Made by a program: the position numbers and the translations under genes
Shown: piece after piece, positions 7,170-17,800 of the stretch
Layout: the number at the start of each line of letters is the position of its first letter
Numbering within the stretch: the stretch's first letter is position 1
Notes under the pieces: model-generated
Seen by the model: the letters and a program-made list of their open reading frames with translations, nothing else
What the model was told of the DNA's origin: nothing
The model's database searches: none
Assembly (NCBI GenBank): GCA_019638085.1
Contig: JAHBUL010000010.1
Span: 1-64,000 of the forward strand
DNA from: Flavobacteriales bacterium
Lineage (GTDB): Bacteria > Bacteroidota > Bacteroidia > Flavobacteriales_F > PHOS-HE28
Reading direction: 5' to 3'
Length of the DNA stretch: 64,000 nt

Positions 7170-9686
7170 TTATTTGGCGCTGCGGCGGGATATCAAATTA
7201 GCCCAAAGCCGATACGCTCCCGGAACACCGGCGGGTAATTGCCGGAAGAAGCTGATGCCCGTGTATATGAAGCGCCCTTTTCCATAGTCGCAGGTGATCA
7301 ACGCGCCGTCCACCGGTTTTTCACCCGGATCGTTCCATGAGATGAGTGGGGTGTAGTGTGCTTCAAAGTCGCCAGCGAAGTAGAGTCCGCGTTCCTGCAC
7401 CCAGCCTTCGAAATCCGCTTTTGTGATCTTGTTCGGCGTGTTCAACAGCGGATCATCCGGGTTGGGAAAGCTGGGTGGTGCTTCTTCAACGGTGACGCGA
7501 TCACGCGTGATGTCGAAAGGGTAGGGCCCGAGCGTGGCGGGGTCGATCTGGAAATCGGATTCGCCGGAGAAGAAGCGGGGGACGGTATTGTACTGCACCA
7601 CCAACGTGCCTCCATCCTTTACATACTGGAGCAGCAACGGGTGCAGCTCCTTCATGCCTACGGTGGCATTGTATGCGCGGATACCGGTGACGATGGCATC
7701 GTATTGCTTCAGCTCGGCCATTTTGGCGATGGAAGGGTCGATCATATCCACGGTCACACCCAATTGCTCCATGGCCTGCGGCACATCATCGCCAGCACCC
7801 ATCACGTAGCCGATGCGCTTGGCATTCACCTTCACATCCAACGGTATGGCATGGAACGCGGCCGGTGTGTACCACGATCGGGTGGGGATATGGTCGTAGC
7901 TGATGATGCGACGGGTGAGGCTGGTGGGGCCGGGGTGGCCAACGGCCATGCGCAGGTACGGCTCGGTCTTGTGCTTGGCCCCTCGTGGTACCATGGTGAT
8001 CGTGGCACCCTTTCGCTCGCCGGACTTCATGGCACCCAACTCCTGCTGGGCAGGCCGGATGTCCCAATCGGCAACGAGCTCGCAGATCAGGGTGGCCTTG
8101 TCCAGGTCGGTATAGGCTTCCACTCCGAAGCGCTCATTCGCAGCTGTATCCTTCACGATCAGTACGCTGGGGCTGGCGTAAAGAGATACCGGCGGCACCA
8201 CCTCGCAGTTCTGCACCAGTTCCCCTTTCACACGGTCCACGGTGCGGTAGTGCACCGGCACCGTGCCGCGTATCTCCGTGCCACCGGCGAAGCGCAAGGC
8301 GTAAGGCACCTTTAATCGGGCGGGTGTGATCGGCAGGCCGATGAGCTTGGGGTCGGCAATGTCGAACAGGCTCCCATGTGGGCGGGCCAACCAAAATGGT
8401 TCGTCCGGGGAAAGCGGTGCCTTCAACCCCACAGGGATGGAGCGGACCACGTTCCTTGGCAGCGTCTCCGGCTTGTCTCCAATGAACTGGATGCTGGCAG
8501 AGCTACGGGTGAGCAGGTCCAAACTCACATGCACGGAATCCATGGTGACCACATATGGGTCTTTCGCCAAGGCTTCCACCACGGTTCCGGTCACGTCCAG
8601 CAGCAACTGGTCCACGCGCTTCCGGGTGAAGTCCTTCCAATCGGAGGGAGGCAGGGCATCCACGGCAGCAGCCAAACGTTCCAACTCGGCCACACTGTTC
8701 TCCGGGTGCGAGAGGTCATAGCCGGCCAAGAGTGCAGCGATCGACTTTTTCACGGCCTCGCTCCCTTTCACGCGCGCCCAGGTCAGGTCGATACCTTCCA
8801 GGAACTGGTCGCTTTTGGGCTTGTCGCCTTTTTCGAAGTGGAGGTATTCGAACTGTTCGCCCCGGCTTTCCGCCGCGCCGAAACCCTGGCTCTTGTGCAT
8901 GCTCCGGCTCCGGCCGGCGATCTCGGTATAGCTGAGGCCCAATAGCGGATCGTATCCCCCTACATCCACCGCGTACCAATCCTTATCCGTCTTGGCGATC
9001 TCGCTCAAGTTCTTGTTCCACCACGTGCTTCCATTGAAATAAAGCCGACGCGGTTGCCATGGCTGCAACCCTTGCTCCAGTTGCTCCGGAAAAGCCTTCG
9101 GGTCACCGGCCAGATCGAACGCTTCGTGGGCGAGGATCGCACTGGCGGTGTGGTGGCCATGTGTAGGGCCGGGCTGGTCGGAAAAGCGCGTGATGATCAC
9201 ATCGGGGCGGAACATCCGGATCACCCGAACCACATCGCTCAACACTTCCTGATGGCCCCATTTCTCGAAGCTCTCCTCGGGGCTTTTGCTATAGCCAAAG
9301 TCGCTCGCTCGGGTGAAGAACTGTTCACCGCCATCGATCCGTCGGGCTGCGAGAAGTTCCTCGGTACGAATGATGCCGAGGCCATCACCCAGCTCTGTGC
9401 CGATCAGGTTCTGCCCGCCATCACCGCGCGTAAGGCTGAGGTAGCCGGTGCGCACCTTCTTCCCATTGCTCAGCCAAGCGATCAGCTTGGTATTCTCATC
9501 ATCGGGATGCGCGGCCACGTACAGCACACTGCCTACCACGGGCAGCTTCTCCATGCTGTGGAGAATTCGGGAGGCATCGGGTTGTTCAGCGGGGCGCTGC
9601 GCAAAGGACTTCTGGGCCAGAAGTACAGTGCAACCCCATAGCGCGAAGATCACGGCGCGCCTTCCGTAACGAAGGGAGAATAACAT
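7170..9686 (-). CDS. PIG-L family deacetylase, two-domain
   Basis: An 838-residue exported protein. The chosen start (MLFSLRYGRRAVIFALWG) gives a signal peptide ending near SFAQ. The N-terminal PIG-L/LmbE domain (about 50-300) carries the zinc motif AHPDDE (59-64) and the second histidine cluster HGHH (176-179), so N-deacetylation of a sugar is expected. A long beta-rich middle follows, and the last ~200 residues (from KVNAKRIGYVMGAGDDVP) resemble a ThuA/class I glutamine-amidotransferase-like fold. Length and layout match the large Bacteroidota PIG-L proteins. A promoter box ends only four bases before the ATG, so the message may be leaderless. The sugar substrate is unknown. Confidence 0.9.
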   Translation of the reverse strand: MLFSLRYGRRAVIFALWGCTVLLAQKSFAQRPAEQPDASRILHSMEKLPVVGSVLYVAAHPDDENTKLIAWLSNGKKVRTGYLSLTRGDGGQNLIGTELGDGLGIIRTEELLAARRIDGGEQFFTRASDFGYSKSPEESFEKWGHQEVLSDVVRVIRMFRPDVIITRFSDQPGPTHGHHTASAILAHEAFDLAGDPKAFPEQLEQGLQPWQPRRLYFNGSTWWNKNLSEIAKTDKDWYAVDVGGYDPLLGLSYTEIAGRSRSMHKSQGFGAAESRGEQFEYLHFEKGDKPKSDQFLEGIDLTWARVKGSEAVKKSIAALLAGYDLSHPENSVAELERLAAAVDALPPSDWKDFTRKRVDQLLLDVTGTVVEALAKDPYVVTMDSVHVSLDLLTRSSASIQFIGDKPETLPRNVVRSIPVGLKAPLSPDEPFWLARPHGSLFDIADPKLIGLPITPARLKVPYALRFAGGTEIRGTVPVHYRTVDRVKGELVQNCEVVPPVSLYASPSVLIVKDTAANERFGVEAYTDLDKATLICELVADWDIRPAQQELGAMKSGERKGATITMVPRGAKHKTEPYLRMAVGHPGPTSLTRRIISYDHIPTRSWYTPAAFHAIPLDVKVNAKRIGYVMGAGDDVPQAMEQLGVTVDMIDPSIAKMAELKQYDAIVTGIRAYNATVGMKELHPLLLQYVKDGGTLVVQYNTVPRFFSGESDFQIDPATLGPYPFDITRDRVTVEEAPPSFPNPDDPLLNTPNKITKADFEGWVQERGLYFAGDFEAHYTPLISWNDPGEKPVDGALITCDYGKGRFIYTGISFFRQLPAGVPGAYRLWANLISRRSAK

Positions 9687-9756
9687 GCGCCGAAGGTAGT
9701 TGGCGAAGGGAAGTAGGGCAGGTCGGCTTTTAAAGGAATTGGGAGGGCTGTGTACC
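9674..9756. repeat. 83-bp exact direct repeat, copy 1
   Basis: These 83 bases are identical to 27711-27793. This copy covers the first codons and promoter of the PIG-L gene and most of the divergent spacer to the FG-GAP gene. Flanking bases differ beyond the limits (CGAAGGGAG versus CAACGGGAG on one side). Confidence 0.95.
9691..9698 (-). promoter_or_regulatory. -7 promoter box of the PIG-L gene
   Basis: On the minus strand TACCTTCG ends four bases before the ATG at 9686, which would place the transcription start at or next to the start codon. An identical box is carried to 27728-27735 by the 83-bp repeat. Confidence 0.5.
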
Positions 9757-9791
9757 AGCTTCAACGTTCCGTCCCGTCCTATCCAGGAAGA

Positions 9792-12700
9792 ATGGGGTTC
9801 ATGGGTACCTTGGGGGCACAAATGGTCTGGAACGGAAGTGTTCAATGCACTGTGGGACGTGCACTCGCGTTCGCTTTCTCGTGCTTGGTGTTGTGCGCAT
9901 GGGTTATCTCAAACGACACCGAGCAACAGGATCATTTTGGGGAAGGTAGCATCACGAACGGTGCGAACCATAAGGGGCCGCTCTTTGGGGTAGCGGCCCC
10001 GACCTCCTCTGAGCCATTTGGGTATGCTATCCAAGTGAAGGATCATTCTTTCGTAAGCTTCAATGAAGAGCAGAACATGCATGTTCTGTATCGCACGGAC
10101 GGTTTCGATCTGGATGTAACCTCCTCCATCGGGCAATACAGGACCTCACTTTCCTTGGAAGGCATCGGGCGAGGGCATCCGGAATTTACACCGGGTGAGC
10201 CATTGCTGTGCACTGTGGATAAAGGTCAATTGGAAGTTGATCACGGTGCCTTTCAGATGGTATACAGCAATGCTCCTATGGGTATGCGGCACGACCTTAT
10301 CGTGAATGATAAGCCCTCCGGAGAGGGTGTGCTGGAAGCTTTCTTGCGCATCTCGGGAGACCTTCTGGCATTGCAAGTTGGGGAAGGCGAAGTTGTGTTC
10401 CATTGCTATGATGTCGGCTCCATGGCCCTTGTGCCCCTGATCCGTTATAATGGATTACATGTGTGGGATGCCACAGGTAGAACGCTCGGTTCCAAAATGG
10501 AACTTAGAGGAGATCAGTTGGTCCTTTCGGTGCAGGATGAGCATGCCATTTATCCGGTCACGATCGATCCGGTCTCTTCCACCGCTGACCTGGTGCTACC
10601 CGGTAGCCAGACGGGGGAGAATTTTGGCTACAGTGTGGCTACCGCCGGGGATGTGAACGGGGATGGTTACAGCGACATCCTGGTGGGTTCGCCCAACTGG
10701 AACACTCCCTTCACGAACGGGGGGCGGGTACAGCTTTTCCTGGGGTCGGCCGGCGGCATCGCAGCCACTGCAGCTTGGACCGTGCAAGGGCCTCAGGCCA
10801 ACGCTCGCCTGGGTTTCAGTGTTTCATCGGCAGGTGACCTGAACGGAGATGGGTACAGTGATGTGGCCATCGGAGTCCCAGGCTTATTGGGCAGGGGTGC
10901 TGTAGTGGTGTATCTGGGATCCGCCAGCGGATTGGGGACTTCCGCCTCATTCACTCTGTTGGGCGATTCACAGAATGGTTGTGAGTTCGGCTGGTCCGTG
11001 GCCTTGGCGGGAGATGTGAACGTGGATGGATATAGCGACCTCTTGGTGGGTGCCCCCAAGTATACTAATTCAGGGACGGCGCAAGGGAAAGCCTATTGCT
11101 ACCATGGAGCGGCCTCCTCCATGAACCTGGGCTGGACCTTCACCGGCACTGCGGTCAATGCGCAGTTCGGTTTTAGCGTAGCGGGTGCCGGCGACCTGAA
11201 CGGTGACGGCATCAGCGATGTGGCGATCGGTGCACCTTATCAGCCCAAGTTTCCAGGGAACAACAACGGTGCCGTTCACGTCTTCCGCGGGAATTTGGGC
11301 ACCGGGCTGAACGCAACGGCGGGCAGCGTGCTTTCCGGTGTGGGGAACGCGAACTTCGGTTACTGCATTTCCAGCGCCGGGGACATGAACGGGGATGGTT
11401 ATGCGGACCTGCTCATCGGTGCACCGGGCACGGCGAGCGGCAATGGTGCTGCCCATCTGTATTTGGGTACTGCGGCGGCGAGCATGGTTCCTCCTACAGT
11501 GTCAAGTACCGTGACAGGCTCCGGGGGTGAACGGCTGGGCAATGCCGTTTCATTGGCCGGGGATGTGAACGGGGATGGCTATGCCGATGTGATCATGGGT
11601 AGCCCGAATTCAGCTACGGACAAAGGAAACGTGCGGATATATAAAGGAGGTCCGTCCGTGCAGTTCAATCCATCCCATTTGTATTGGACCCGCACGGGAT
11701 CGATCGCTGGTGCCTATTTGGGTGCTGCGGTAGCCACCGGAGGCGATGTGAACGGGGACGGCATCAGCGACCTGTTGCTTGGCGCACCGGGCCAAGCAGG
11801 TACTGGGGTGGTGAGCATCTTTCACGGTGAACCCGACCCACCCTCCACAACGATACAGTGGTCCTCACTAGGTACTCAGAACAACGGTTTCATGGGCCGT
11901 TCGGTGGCCTCTGCCGGGGATGTGAACGGAGATGGTTATAGCGATGTGCTCATTGGCGCTTCAGGTATGGATGGTGCGAAGGGGCGGGCCATGCTCTATC
12001 TAGGTTCGGCCAGCGGCTTGTCCGCCACCCCGGCCTGGACCACATACGGCGAGAATGCCCAGGACCAGTTCGGCTATTGCGTGGCCTCTGCCGGGGATGT
12101 GAACGGTGATGGCTACAGCGATGTACTGGTGGGGGCGGCTTCCTGGCCGAATTATGCATGGACGGGCAAGGCATACCTCTATTTGGGCGGCTCCTCAGGG
12201 TTGTCGCTCACCCCGGCATGGACACTTACCGGAAACTTGCCGGACGACCGCGTCGGTTATGCCTTGTCCAGCGCTGGCGATGTGAACGGTGATGGATACA
12301 GCGACGTGGCCGTGGGGGCGTACATGTACAATTCGGGGCAGGGCAGGGCCTATGTGTTCCACGGCTCTGCAGGTGGGCTCGCTTCCACGCCCGACTGGGT
12401 AGGGACGGGTGATCCCCAATCCTTTTACGCAGCGAGCATTTCGTTGGCTGGCGATGTGAACGGGGATGGCTATGACGATCTCGTCGTGGGGGCACCCCTG
12501 CATGACCTTGCCGGAGGGAACAACTTTGGAGCTGCATTCGTCTACCACGGGTCGCCTGCGGGTCTCTCCCCGGTATCGAACTGGTCGGCATTCGGAGAAG
12601 TAGCTGGTGATCAGTTCGGCGAAAGCGTGTCCATCGCCGGGGATGTGAATGGTGACGGATATAGCGATGTGGTGGTGGGTGCATACATGCACACCAGTGC

Positions 12701-14132
12701 AGGGCAAGCCTCGGCAGGACGGGCCTATGTATTCCACGGCGCGCCCACCGCTGGTCTGGAGGCTGTTCCGCATACGGTGATCGATGCCAGCATGTCGCTA
12801 CCGGACGCGCACTTGGGTATTTCAGTCTGCTCGGCGGGTGATGTGAATGGCGATGGGTTCAGTGATGTGCTCATAGGAGCACCACGCCAAGCCTTCCTGT
12901 ATCCTGACCAAGGGCGGGCTTCCATTCATTTGGGCTCAGCCATGGGCGTAACGGCCAGCGAGGATTGGATCGGCTGGGGACCGGCCGCTAATGCACGCAT
13001 GGGCAATGCCGTTGCGCTGGCGGGTGATGTGAACGGTGATGGGTACAGCGATGTGGTGGTAGGCGCATCCGACCGGAATCTCGGGGCTGGCTATGAGGGA
13101 GCGGCTTACCTCTTCAGCGGTGGAGGCACCGGCGGTTTAAGCATGCGCACATACCAATACAGGAGTAACCTTACTACCCAGGTCCGCACCAGCAACGGGA
13201 CCTTCGAGGCAGCCTGCGACTGGGGCATTGGCCAATGGACCCGCAGCGCCTTGGGCCGCTCCAAGGTGAAGCTGGCATGGGAATACATCGGCCACGGGCC
13301 GGGGATGCCTTCCGGTGTACTGCTGCCAAACAATAGTACAGACGTTACCGGAATTAGCGGATCGTGGCATGATAGCGGTCTGTCCGGGGTGTTGATCAAG
13401 CAAGCCATTACCGGACCCATGGGCACCAGCCATCCCGCATGGCGCGCCCGCGTTAAACATCACCCGGCTACAGCTTTGGATGGTCGTCCTTACGGGCGGT
13501 GGTTCGTACAAGGCCTGCATGACCTGCAGGTGCCCAGCCTGAAAACGAATTTGATGGAATGTGGGCCTTTGCCAGTCACCCTATTGGGATCATCCGTGGA
13601 ATGTGAGAATGGACAAGTGCTGTTGGAATGGACCACGGCCACCGAACAGGACTGCGCCGAGTTCCGGGTAATGCGATCAGCGGATGGGGTCAATTGGCAA
13701 GTATTGCTCAGCATGCCTTGTAGTGGGAACTCCACGCAGAACATACATTATCGAACTGTCGATCCACTACCTGTCACTCAAGGCTTGAGCTATTATCGCC
13801 TCGATCAATACGATATCAATGGGACGACCACCTCCTTTCCAGTTATGGTTCATGTACCCTGCGGGATGGATCTATCGCTGATAGCTTGGCCCAACCCGGT
13901 GACGGATCAACTGTATGTGTCGTTAACGTCCTCCGTCGATCCGAACGAGGCGGTCCGTGCCAAGGTGCTGGACATGTCCGGAAGAGAGATTGCGGACCAT
14001 GCGGTGAGAATTACCGGTGGATCGGTAGGGGAGCTTAGTGGCTTGGAGGCACTGCGTTCAGGACCTTACTTGGTGAGGTTGTACTCATCCAAGCGTGGAG
14101 TTCTCGGCCAACTGCGGATGGTACGGATGTGA
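9792..14132 (+). CDS. Giant FG-GAP repeat T9SS cargo protein
   Basis: About 1446 residues. The start is uncertain: ATGs at 9792, 9801 and 9822 all precede a hydrophobic stretch (RALAFAFSCLVLCAWVIS); a GTG at 9750 is less likely. After ~260 residues without a recognised domain come 14 FG-GAP repeats, each with a variant of AGDVNGDGYSDVLVGA whose D-x-N-x-D loop binds calcium in integrin-type propellers; 14 blades suggest two seven-bladed propellers. A spacer with a fibronectin-like segment (LEWTTATEQDCAEFRVMRS) leads to a type A sorting domain (AWPNPVTDQLYVSL ... GPYLVRLYSSKRG). It should be a surface-exposed binding protein. The gene stands alone, divergent from the PIG-L gene. Confidence 0.88.
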   Translation: MGFMGTLGAQMVWNGSVQCTVGRALAFAFSCLVLCAWVISNDTEQQDHFGEGSITNGANHKGPLFGVAAPTSSEPFGYAIQVKDHSFVSFNEEQNMHVLYRTDGFDLDVTSSIGQYRTSLSLEGIGRGHPEFTPGEPLLCTVDKGQLEVDHGAFQMVYSNAPMGMRHDLIVNDKPSGEGVLEAFLRISGDLLALQVGEGEVVFHCYDVGSMALVPLIRYNGLHVWDATGRTLGSKMELRGDQLVLSVQDEHAIYPVTIDPVSSTADLVLPGSQTGENFGYSVATAGDVNGDGYSDILVGSPNWNTPFTNGGRVQLFLGSAGGIAATAAWTVQGPQANARLGFSVSSAGDLNGDGYSDVAIGVPGLLGRGAVVVYLGSASGLGTSASFTLLGDSQNGCEFGWSVALAGDVNVDGYSDLLVGAPKYTNSGTAQGKAYCYHGAASSMNLGWTFTGTAVNAQFGFSVAGAGDLNGDGISDVAIGAPYQPKFPGNNNGAVHVFRGNLGTGLNATAGSVLSGVGNANFGYCISSAGDMNGDGYADLLIGAPGTASGNGAAHLYLGTAAASMVPPTVSSTVTGSGGERLGNAVSLAGDVNGDGYADVIMGSPNSATDKGNVRIYKGGPSVQFNPSHLYWTRTGSIAGAYLGAAVATGGDVNGDGISDLLLGAPGQAGTGVVSIFHGEPDPPSTTIQWSSLGTQNNGFMGRSVASAGDVNGDGYSDVLIGASGMDGAKGRAMLYLGSASGLSATPAWTTYGENAQDQFGYCVASAGDVNGDGYSDVLVGAASWPNYAWTGKAYLYLGGSSGLSLTPAWTLTGNLPDDRVGYALSSAGDVNGDGYSDVAVGAYMYNSGQGRAYVFHGSAGGLASTPDWVGTGDPQSFYAASISLAGDVNGDGYDDLVVGAPLHDLAGGNNFGAAFVYHGSPAGLSPVSNWSAFGEVAGDQFGESVSIAGDVNGDGYSDVVVGAYMHTSAGQASAGRAYVFHGAPTAGLEAVPHTVIDASMSLPDAHLGISVCSAGDVNGDGFSDVLIGAPRQAFLYPDQGRASIHLGSAMGVTASEDWIGWGPAANARMGNAVALAGDVNGDGYSDVVVGASDRNLGAGYEGAAYLFSGGGTGGLSMRTYQYRSNLTTQVRTSNGTFEAACDWGIGQWTRSALGRSKVKLAWEYIGHGPGMPSGVLLPNNSTDVTGISGSWHDSGLSGVLIKQAITGPMGTSHPAWRARVKHHPATALDGRPYGRWFVQGLHDLQVPSLKTNLMECGPLPVTLLGSSVECENGQVLLEWTTATEQDCAEFRVMRSADGVNWQVLLSMPCSGNSTQNIHYRTVDPLPVTQGLSYYRLDQYDINGTTTSFPVMVHVPCGMDLSLIAWPNPVTDQLYVSLTSSVDPNEAVRAKVLDMSGREIADHAVRITGGSVGELSGLEALRSGPYLVRLYSSKRGVLGQLRMVRM

Positions 14133-14830
14133 AGCAAGGAGATTTTGAGGCTCTCCTCCAAGGTATTGGAGCCATGAAAACATCCGGTCTGATCTGTTAA
14201 CCCGCTCCGCCAGGATCTTCCACATCCTCCTGCTTCGATCGCCAGGGATCCATGCTGAACGGATTCGCAAGAAAGCTGTGGTCTGGAACCGCTGTTCATG
14301 GCATGCGTAGGATTCGGCCACCCATTCATACCATTTCGCATTATGGATCGGTTCGAAGATGCGCCGCTGTTTTCTCGTAGGACGACCATTGCGGTGAAGT
14401 AATTCGGAAAAAGAGCAAGCAGATCCGGCTGAGCTGTATTGCGAGATGGTAGAAGTGATGGGTTTGCACACTTTAGGGTGCCTCACGGAACTTCACTCAG
14501 GTATCTTCGGTCCACCATTCGGCAGATGGACCACTCGGTAAGGCGCTTCCTTTTCCGGCATGCCGTATTGCTCCTCAGGGAGCTCCTATCGGTGACCTAT
14601 TTCCTTCGGACCAAGCCTGTCTGGAACGATCCGCCCTTGTGTCATTCGAACTTCCTCGAGGCATTACATCGTTTCATCCGTTACGAAATCTTGCATGCCT
14701 CAATTGATCAAAGCACAAAGGGCCGTCCCCTGCGGAACGGCCCCTCGGCGTTTGATAGTTGGTTCTTCGGGCCTTTAGGAGCCTCAGGTCCCTGCGAACC
14801 TTCTATCGGTCAGTAGGTATCGGCTAATAC
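14133..14830. other. 698-bp region without a recognisable gene
   Basis: Several open frames cross this region on both strands (for example 14439-14816 plus and 14085-14486 minus), but none has a recognisable motif, signal peptide or promoter box. Near 14150 an inverted repeat CTCCAA / TTGGAG lies just after the FG-GAP gene without a T run. The 3' end holds the terminator of the minus-strand neighbour. It may be decayed coding sequence. Confidence 0.4.
14711..14743 (-). terminator. Terminator of the large exported protein gene
   Basis: On the minus strand a stem GGGCCGT / ACGGCCC (14743-14737 with 14726-14720), extended by inner CC/GG pairs, is followed by TTTGTGCTTTG. It lies about 90 bases after the stop at 14831. 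Confidence 0.7.
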
Positions 14831-17800
14831 CTATCTGACTATGCTCAACCGCTGCACGGTACGTTCCCCGTTGACGGTAATGTTCACCATGTAGACCCCG
14901 CTGGCGATCTCGCTGGAGAGGTTGAGGATGGTGTTGAAACGCTCGCCGGTGTTGCCGAACTCCTTGGCGAAGACCTGCTTGCCATAGATGTCCTGGATGT
15001 CCACGGTGATCGTTTGGTCAGCATCCACCAGTCCGTCGATGTTCAGGTTCACCTGCCCATCGCGTACGGGGTTCGGCCATAGTGTCGCTGCACCGTTGAC
15101 CTGCACCATGCTGGCCTCCGGACGGTTACCGCTGTTGTCGATGGTGATGTTACAGGTACTTGCGCAGAAGCCGCTGTAGAGTCCGTTCACTTTCACGTTC
15201 ATCTCCACGGCGTAGGTGTAGCCGTCCTGTAGCAGGGGCGCCACGTTGGGGTTCCACTTCAGTTGCAGGATGTAGGTGCTGCGGATGAAGGTCTGGTCGT
15301 ATCCCTCCTGGGTATTGATCAGACGGAACTGGTACTCCGTTGCACCTTGCACCGGCTTGGCATAGATGAAGCTGTTGTTGGTGTTGAAGGTACGTGTCTC
15401 GTTGCAGGAGTGTCCGTAAGCAGGTGCCTGGATCAGCTGCGTGCAGGTGACCACCGCCGGTAGACTGATACCCATCTCGCAGCCACTTCCAAAGTGAGCC
15501 TGCTGCATGGGTCCATCGCGGTCGGTGCGCACCCGTGCGAAATACTTCACGCCGGGCACCAACGGATTGGTCACCATGTCCCAGAAGTGTACGTAGTTGT
15601 ACGGCCGTGCAATGCGGCGCATGAAGCCTGCATCGGGATCGGAGAACTCGAACTGGTAGTTGGAGGCACCGGTGACCTTGTTGGCATACACCTTATTGCC
15701 GAGCATGTTATTGAAGATGCCACACTCGGTGGGAGCGATGTTGGCCGGCCCTTCGGGGAGGCAGAAGCTGTGGGTGCTTCCGTAGTTCGGGTTGGCCGAA
15801 GGATTGGCAGGGGATACGGCACCGGAAGCGAAGTCATCCCGGAGCAGGAGCTTGCCGCCCGTGGTACGCAATTCCCAACCACCATTGGTGATGCCATCGC
15901 CGAAGCTGTCCATCAACCTCAAACCGTAGCATGCATTGGCGGATGTAGTTCCCAAGCAGACCGTTTCACTCACGGATTGATTCGCTCCGGCGGGAGTACC
16001 GGAAGCGACCACCGCGTTGTTTGCGTCGATGATCTCCCAGGAAAGTTGCTCCGGATTGCCATCGGTGTTGATGGTCACCACTACTTCGTTGCCCTCACAG
16101 GGAGGTATGGGGAAGTAGAGCCACTCGATCGTGGTGGCCCCTTCATCGGTTCCATCTTGGATGAAGAAGACGGTTTGATCCACGCCCGTCTCGTTCAACC
16201 AATAGTAGTCCGCAGCACCGGCCGCGCAGTACAATTCATTCGCACCCGGGCAGGCTGTTCCGTATGCAATACGCACCTGGCCCGTGTACGGTCCTACCGG
16301 GAAGCTGGTGAAATAGATGCCAAAATCAGGTTCCACCGTGTATGAGAACACGAGATCTCCACCGGTGTTCCCGCTGTTGCAGACCGAAATGTCATCATTG
16401 GCACCGGTTGTATTTACGGCGATCGAACCGGTTTCACCTGTAAGGGCGATCACACGGCTGCAATCATCACCGTTGATGAGGGTGAATTGAACGGGAGTAC
16501 CGTTCTCTCCATAAGTGCCGCCGCCACAATCCTGTCGCACATACACGTCATAAGGTGTATCCAAGGCGAGCGTGTTGAGCACGGTGCTGGTGCCGCTTAC
16601 GGCCACGGCTATGCCTTGGCCTGCTGTTGCACCTGTACCCGGTGTGAAGCCAGCAGGGCCGTACTCCACGATGACGTTGCCGCTGCATGTTGCATCCCAG
16701 TTCACCGAAGCGCTGGTACCGGTGTTCACGCTACTTAGCGCCACACCTGTAACAGACGGGCAGAAGGGACCAGCAGGAGATGTGTACACGTAGTTGAACA
16801 CGTAGATATCTCCACCGGTGGAGATCCCGTCGGCCAAGAAATACAATCGTTCGGTCTGGCAACCAGTATTGGACCAGATCAAGGTTTCATAATCGTTGAT
16901 CATCTGCACGTTACCTCCCAAGGGGAAGTAGCCTCCAGTCGTACAGACCAGGCTGGTCGTTCCGGGGCAACTTCCGCCATAGGCTACGACCAATTGGTTG
17001 GCGAAGCTCCACAGGCCGATGGAGATCGTGGCACCCGCTTCCACATCATGGTAGAGCACCACGTCCGGACCGGGCAGGCTGGGGATGCAACTCGAGCTGG
17101 TGTAGTTGTTGAGCGCACCCGTAGTGCTGCCTATTATTGACCAGTCGCCGAGTGAAAGGGTGGTCAGGTCAATAGCGTTGGCGCAGAAGTCACCCGCCAT
17201 GATGCTGAAGTTAACGGGGGTCGAGTTTTCGCTGATCCCATCGTTAACACCGCAGTCTTGGCGTACATAGGCTTGGTAATTGCCGCTGGGTACTCCGCTG
17301 ATGGTGGCCGGGCTACTACCGAAGGGACCGGCCACGGTGCCGGTGCCGAGGACGAATCCAGGAGTGCCATACTCCACGTAGAAACTGCCTGTGCAGCTCG
17401 TGCATGTCCAGCCGATGTCCACGCTGCCGGGGCCGGTCACGGTGGCGGACGGGGCAGTCGGTGCGGCACAGGAGGGTACCGGGACGATCCGGAAATTATC
17501 CACGCCGATGTCGTTGGTCCCGGTTCCGGCCGCGGTCGTGCCCTGTAGGCGGATCACCGTGTTGGCCGAGGTGGAGCCGATGGTGAAGGACTTTGTTTCC
17601 TGGGCGGTGTTGTTCACGAGCGTGCTGCCCGTTTGGGTGAAGGTGCTCCCTCCATCCGTGGAGACCATCACAGCCAGCGTACCCGAGCCGTAGTAATTGA
17701 TGTATTCGAACTCGATGGTTTCCCCGCCGCTGCCTGCGGACATGTCAACGTGGAAGTCCAACGTTCCCGGAACGGAACCTCCCTGCCGGCTATGGAAGCG

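Noticed and set aside
5839..7287. Long plus-strand frame opposite the symporter gene
   Set aside because: Composition is typical of antisense reading and it covers a conserved transporter gene.
14085..14816. Open frames on both strands in the 698-bp spacer
   Set aside because: No motifs, no promoter boxes, no consistent reading frame. Treated as spacer or decayed sequence.
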